A stretch of DNA of 24,970 bases, taken from positions 1 to 24,970 of the forward strand of contig DASYYE010000430.1 of assembly GCA_035946955.1 (NCBI GenBank), given 5' to 3'. Source of the stretch: DASYYE01 sp035946955 (GTDB lineage: Bacteria; Actinomycetota; Actinomycetes; Streptosporangiales; Streptosporangiaceae). The notes beneath the pieces were generated by a model, which searched no databases, had not been told where the DNA came from, and worked only from the letters and a program-made list of their open reading frames with translations. Of this stretch, positions 22,143 to 24,970 are shown in pieces; positions within the stretch are counted from its first letter, which is position 1; every line of letters begins with the position of its first letter. Both the position numbers and the translations under genes were made by a program.

Positions 22143-23870
22143 ATGATGGCAAGCCCCGACGGCGGGCTGTGGGCCCGCCACGACCAGTACCGCAACGGGG
22201 TGCGCAAGGCAGTGCTGGACGCCTGTGCCAGCATCGGTTTCCGCAGCGAATGCAGGGTGCTCCTGCTCGGCTTCGCCTCCAACGGCGAAGCCGGAGATGC
22301 ACGTCTGGAGCCGACGGGCGGGCCCTACGACACCGAGACCTTCGCGACGCTGCCGCAGCGTGTGTTTGAACTCTTCGACCAAGACGCCCGGCACAATGCC
22401 CTGCACGCGGTGGTCGCCGCGAACGAAAGCCGACGCCGCGACCTGCTCGACCGGCTACGTTGCCAGGCTGTTGTCGAGGCGCTCCAGCAAAGCCCGGCCA
22501 GCGGCGGGTGGACCTTCTTCGCCAGCCGCTCAGCCCGCATCACAGACGTCGACACCCACATCGCCGTCGGCGTTGAAACCGGTCCACTCGCTGATGTTCC
22601 ATCGTTGCCTGCCGCTCAGCCCAGCGGGGACTACGTCATACCGTCATTGGTGCATGCTCTTATAGACGAGATCCTCGACCGGCTGTGGAACGCCCTTCGG
22701 GCTCCGCTAGACGGCGACCGGATTATGCCGCTGCGGGCGCCTACCTTCGAAGTCGTCCGCGCTGCCGCGGGACGCTTCGTCCGCGCGGCCCTCCGCAACG
22801 TGGGCGGCTGGCGCGGCCTGCAGGCCGACGCTCTTCTCAACACGATTTCCGCGCTTCCCTACGAAGGTCGGCCAGGTGTCGGCAACCTTCTGCTGGCTCC
22901 CGTGGAAACTCCGGCCGTGGAGGTCGAACTGCAGCTGAGCACACCAATCGGTTTGCGAGAGAGACGCACGGTGCGCAAGCTCATGGAGGCCAACTCTGCC
23001 GAGGTGGCCCTGCTAGTGGACGACGAAGCAAAGGTATACGGAATCGGCCGGTACTCGGCAGATCGGCAACCGTCAGGACTTCTGGTGTCTTTCGTCGGCC
23101 GCGGCGCCTGGGATCTCATCCACGCCGACCGTGCCCTGATGAGCGTCCGCGACGGTGAGGCTCGGCTGCCCGCTGCCGCCCTCGACGTCGCACGCCTGAC
23201 AGACCTAATTGACCGGCTGCTTCCCGACGCCGACGCCGACCGACTTGTTGAGCTCGCCCGCGCCGCCGAACGACACCACCACGGTGCGATGCTGATCATC
23301 TCCAGCGACGCCGCGTCGGAAGCCGCGCGATTGTCGCCTCAGTCGATCCCTGTCCGACCCACCCAGCTGTCGACCGGCCTGCTGACCCAGCTCACCTCGA
23401 TGGACGGCGCGATCCTCTTGGACGCACAGGGGCGATGCCACGCCCTCGGTGTCATACTCGATGGCCTCGCTGCCGGTCACGGAGACCCGGCCCGTGGCAG
23501 CCGTTATAACAATCCTGTCCGCTACCTGGACAGCGATCCACCAAAAGCGATTGTGATCGTCTACAGCTCCGACGGCGGTGTCGACCTCCTTCCCAGTCTC
23601 CGCTCAAGACAGGACCGGGACCGTGTCACCAATGTCGTAGAACGCTACCTACGCCTCGTCGACACCCGGCCACTACCGCTCGCGCAGGTCTTCGACGCAT
23701 GGGATGACGTGAATGCCCTAGCCTTCTACCTTTCTGATCAACAATGCCGCGATGTAAACGCGGCGACCTCACGGCTTAGGTCATGGTGCGCTGCCCACGA
23801 CCGACCGCTCATAGGCATGCAGGACTTCGAGCCAGACCTAGAGATGGACGATACTTACTGGCTATGGTAA
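22143..23870 (+). CDS. Protein with a C-terminal diadenylate-cyclase-like (DisA_N/DAC) domain
   Basis: A 575-aa protein. The N-terminal ~230 residues are not recognised. Residues ~235-370 (VRKLMEANSAEVALLVDD, then KVYGIGRYSADRQPSG and VSFVGRGAWDLIHADRALMS) match the presumed sensor region that precedes DAC domains in the DACN-type proteins. Residues ~375-500 are DAC-like: RHHHGAMLIISSDAASEAAR, LTSMDGAILLDAQGRCHALG with DGA at 421-423, and ARGSRYNNPVRYL with Arg454. In DisA and CdaA these are the DGA and RHR motifs that make c-di-AMP from two ATP. Here the second motif reads RYN, so activity or product may differ, or the domain may only bind nucleotide. It follows the CHAT and 97-aa genes on the same strand. 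I infer that it makes or senses the signal that controls CHAT. Confidence 0.88.
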   Translation: MMASPDGGLWARHDQYRNGVRKAVLDACASIGFRSECRVLLLGFASNGEAGDARLEPTGGPYDTETFATLPQRVFELFDQDARHNALHAVVAANESRRRDLLDRLRCQAVVEALQQSPASGGWTFFASRSARITDVDTHIAVGVETGPLADVPSLPAAQPSGDYVIPSLVHALIDEILDRLWNALRAPLDGDRIMPLRAPTFEVVRAAAGRFVRAALRNVGGWRGLQADALLNTISALPYEGRPGVGNLLLAPVETPAVEVELQLSTPIGLRERRTVRKLMEANSAEVALLVDDEAKVYGIGRYSADRQPSGLLVSFVGRGAWDLIHADRALMSVRDGEARLPAAALDVARLTDLIDRLLPDADADRLVELARAAERHHHGAMLIISSDAASEAARLSPQSIPVRPTQLSTGLLTQLTSMDGAILLDAQGRCHALGVILDGLAAGHGDPARGSRYNNPVRYLDSDPPKAIVIVYSSDGGVDLLPSLRSRQDRDRVTNVVERYLRLVDTRPLPLAQVFDAWDDVNALAFYLSDQQCRDVNAATSRLRSWCAAHDRPLIGMQDFEPDLEMDDTYWLW

Positions 23871-23901
23871 TTCCCGCGTTCTCGGCCCACAGAATACCTG
23901 C

Positions 23902-24789
23902 TCAGTCCCAGGCTTCCCACTGGTTATTGAGCGCGCTAATCAGGTTTTCCGCAGAAGTGATGGACCACTGGCCCTGGCGGCTGCCGAACAGCCCGACCAG
24001 CTTGTTCTGGCAGGTGAAGTCACCGAACTTGTCTCGATGCTCCGATAGCCACCCCAGGCAACCGAGGTAAGCTTCGCTCAGCGATGCACGGAAAAGCCGG
24101 TCGGGTACGTTGTACAGTAGGCATTCTAGGAAGTATGAGGGCGCCGAATCCTTCTCTATGTGGGCGGTCTCGTGCCGCCGGGCGTTCTTATAAACCCTTA
24201 CCACCTGCTTGAATCGGCCACCGGTCGCCTTGTCTTTGACCTTCCCGTTTGCAAGGTGCTGCTTTGGGAAGTTGACGATCGCGCGGCCTGAAGCATCGCG
24301 AAAGAAGACGCCTTCTTCGTAGACTTCTCCGGCGAGGCTCGGGAACGCCGAGTACCGGCGGAACTCGATGGCCGGCAGGATGTCAGCTGGCACCCTCAGC
24401 AGGGAATCCATATCGGTTATGTCGATACACTTGTTTCCTTCCCTCACGAAGAACTGCTCTCGTAGTGACCTCAGGACGTCCTCGCGAAACTCCTCCCATC
24501 CATAGTCAGTTTTCTCATAGTGCTGATAGAAAAGTTCGACTTCCGGTTGGGAGAGGCGCCTGACGTCTTCCTCTAACGGTAGTTTTAGCTGGGCCACCAG
24601 GTCGACGTCGCTGTGTTTGCGAACATTAGTGCTGTTGGCATAGGAACCTTGTACGAATATTTCTACGCCAAGGCCTTGGAGTGGCTTGGCATGGTGCAGT
24701 GCGTCATGCAGGACGCTGTGGGTCCAGCCCGGCAGTGTGGAATCGGCCTGGAGCGACCAGTCGCCGACCTGTTTGTCAGGTATGGGCAT
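23902..24789 (-). CDS. CD-NTase (cGAS/DncV-like nucleotidyltransferase), probable CBASS cyclase
   Basis: A 295-aa protein. The ATG at 24789 has GAGGAGG 6 nt upstream; the frame extends further but without a ribosome site. The nucleotidyltransferase core is clear: GSYANSTNVRKHSDVDLVAQ, with Gly48-Ser49 and the metal-binding Asp61 and Asp63, and a third acidic residue in RVPADILPA (Asp136). The C-terminal half (KQVVRVYKNARR, SYFLECLLYNVPDRLF, GLFGSRQGQWSITSAENLI) matches CD-NTase-type enzymes, which make cyclic di- or trinucleotides in CBASS anti-phage defence. The start overlaps the upstream frame by 14 bp, suggesting a two-gene operon with an effector. It converges with the DAC-like gene, 31 bp apart. 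Base composition is less GC-rich than in the left part. Product nucleotide is not predictable from sequence. Confidence 0.87.
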   Translation of the reverse strand: MPIPDKQVGDWSLQADSTLPGWTHSVLHDALHHAKPLQGLGVEIFVQGSYANSTNVRKHSDVDLVAQLKLPLEEDVRRLSQPEVELFYQHYEKTDYGWEEFREDVLRSLREQFFVREGNKCIDITDMDSLLRVPADILPAIEFRRYSAFPSLAGEVYEEGVFFRDASGRAIVNFPKQHLANGKVKDKATGGRFKQVVRVYKNARRHETAHIEKDSAPSYFLECLLYNVPDRLFRASLSEAYLGCLGWLSEHRDKFGDFTCQNKLVGLFGSRQGQWSITSAENLISALNNQWEAWD

Positions 24790-24970
24790 GTGGCTCCTCC
24801 TCGGGAATATTGCGGCCCACAACAACCGGAACGCCGCGATGAAATTTGAGCCGACCGTTGGTATTGCGGAACCGGTCGGTCTCATAGTCTCCGGCGAGCC
24901 ACGAACCGTCAGCAGAGAGGATTAGCTGGACCACTCCTGTATGTGGCCGCATCGTCTCTTTATTCAAGGT
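24776..24970 (-). CDS. C-terminus of a probable 2TM beta-barrel CBASS effector (Cap15-like), partial
   Basis: The frame is open from the right edge to TGA at 24776-24778, giving the last 64 residues of a protein that begins outside the window. A segment with HTGVVQLILSADGSWLAGDY followed by ETDRFRNTNGRLKF has the alternating pattern of the end of the beta-barrel in SMODS-associated 2TM effectors (G-x-L, L-x-G-x-Y-x-T-x-R, G-x-L/I). It overlaps the CD-NTase start by 14 bp, as expected for an effector-cyclase pair. The family call rests on a short tail and on context. The TM helices are not in the window. Confidence 0.5.
   Translation of the reverse strand, partial: TLNKETMRPHTGVVQLILSADGSWLAGDYETDRFRNTNGRLKFHRGVPVVVGRNIPEEEPHAHT

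Larger units (their letters stand above)
15538..24970. mobile_element. Probable genomic island / integrative element, left end
   Basis: Bounded on the left by the tRNA-Val 3' duplicate. The content to the right is accessory: two DUF2637 genes of the type carried by actinobacterial integrative elements, a CHAT/DAC-like gene set, and a CD-NTase pair in DNA of visibly lower GC near the right edge. No integrase, excisionase, replication or FtsK-like transfer gene is inside the window, so the far boundary and mobility are unknown. The element may be decayed, because one DUF2637 copy is frameshifted. Confidence 0.45.

Noticed and set aside
1..24970. CRISPR array
   Set aside because: No regularly spaced short direct repeats were seen anywhere in the window.

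Overview
The window is high-GC actinobacterial DNA. Coding frames show a strong third-position GC bias, GTG and TTG starts are common, and the gene content is typical of Actinomycetota: a SigE-type ECF sigma factor, a Tuf3-like second EF-Tu, DUF2637 proteins and a CpXC-like/CHAT protein. The genus cannot be settled from the sequence alone. GC falls visibly in the last ~1 kb.

Left part (1-15,000), chromosomal in character. In order: the tail of a GNAT acetyltransferase; a multi-pass membrane protein translationally coupled to a winged-helix regulator (318-1453), with a shared palindromic motif in front of it and in front of the next gene; a large secreted beta-rich protein (1595-3619) running into a GrpB-family gene; a divergent EF-Tu (4313-5491) bounded by strong hairpins; a six-helix membrane protein; a Tat-exported phosphoesterase (6476-7933). 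On the minus strand follow a two-TM protein with a Nudix-like core (7941-9761), glgC (9822-11054), an ECF sigma factor overlapping a membrane-anchored serpin (13308-11280) and a two-domain VOC protein. A plus-strand lipoprotein closes this part.

Junction (15,000-15,725). A non-coding stretch holds a probable hydrolase-gene remnant, a strong tRNA-type terminator and the 3' part of a tRNA-Val(CAC) without its 5' half. This is what an integrative element leaves at the far end of its tRNA target. The orientation puts the element to the right.

Right part (15,726-24,970), probable island. Two DUF2637 genes, the second frameshifted, of the kind found on actinobacterial integrative elements. Then an operon-like plus-strand set: a 1112-aa zinc-ribbon/TPR/CHAT protease, a 97-aa protein overlapping its end, and a 575-aa protein with a C-terminal diadenylate-cyclase-like domain. 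Converging on it from the right edge is a cGAS-like CD-NTase preceded by the C-terminus of what looks like a 2TM beta-barrel CBASS effector.

Most interesting: (i) the CHAT / 97-aa / DAC-like set, a candidate nucleotide-signalled caspase-like conflict system, lying tail to tail with a CBASS-like pair on a tRNA-bounded island; (ii) an ECF sigma factor whose coupled partner, in the anti-sigma position, is a transmembrane serpin with an intact inhibitory hinge; (iii) an EF-Tu paralog with a changed G4 motif and substitutions at two elfamycin-resistance positions.
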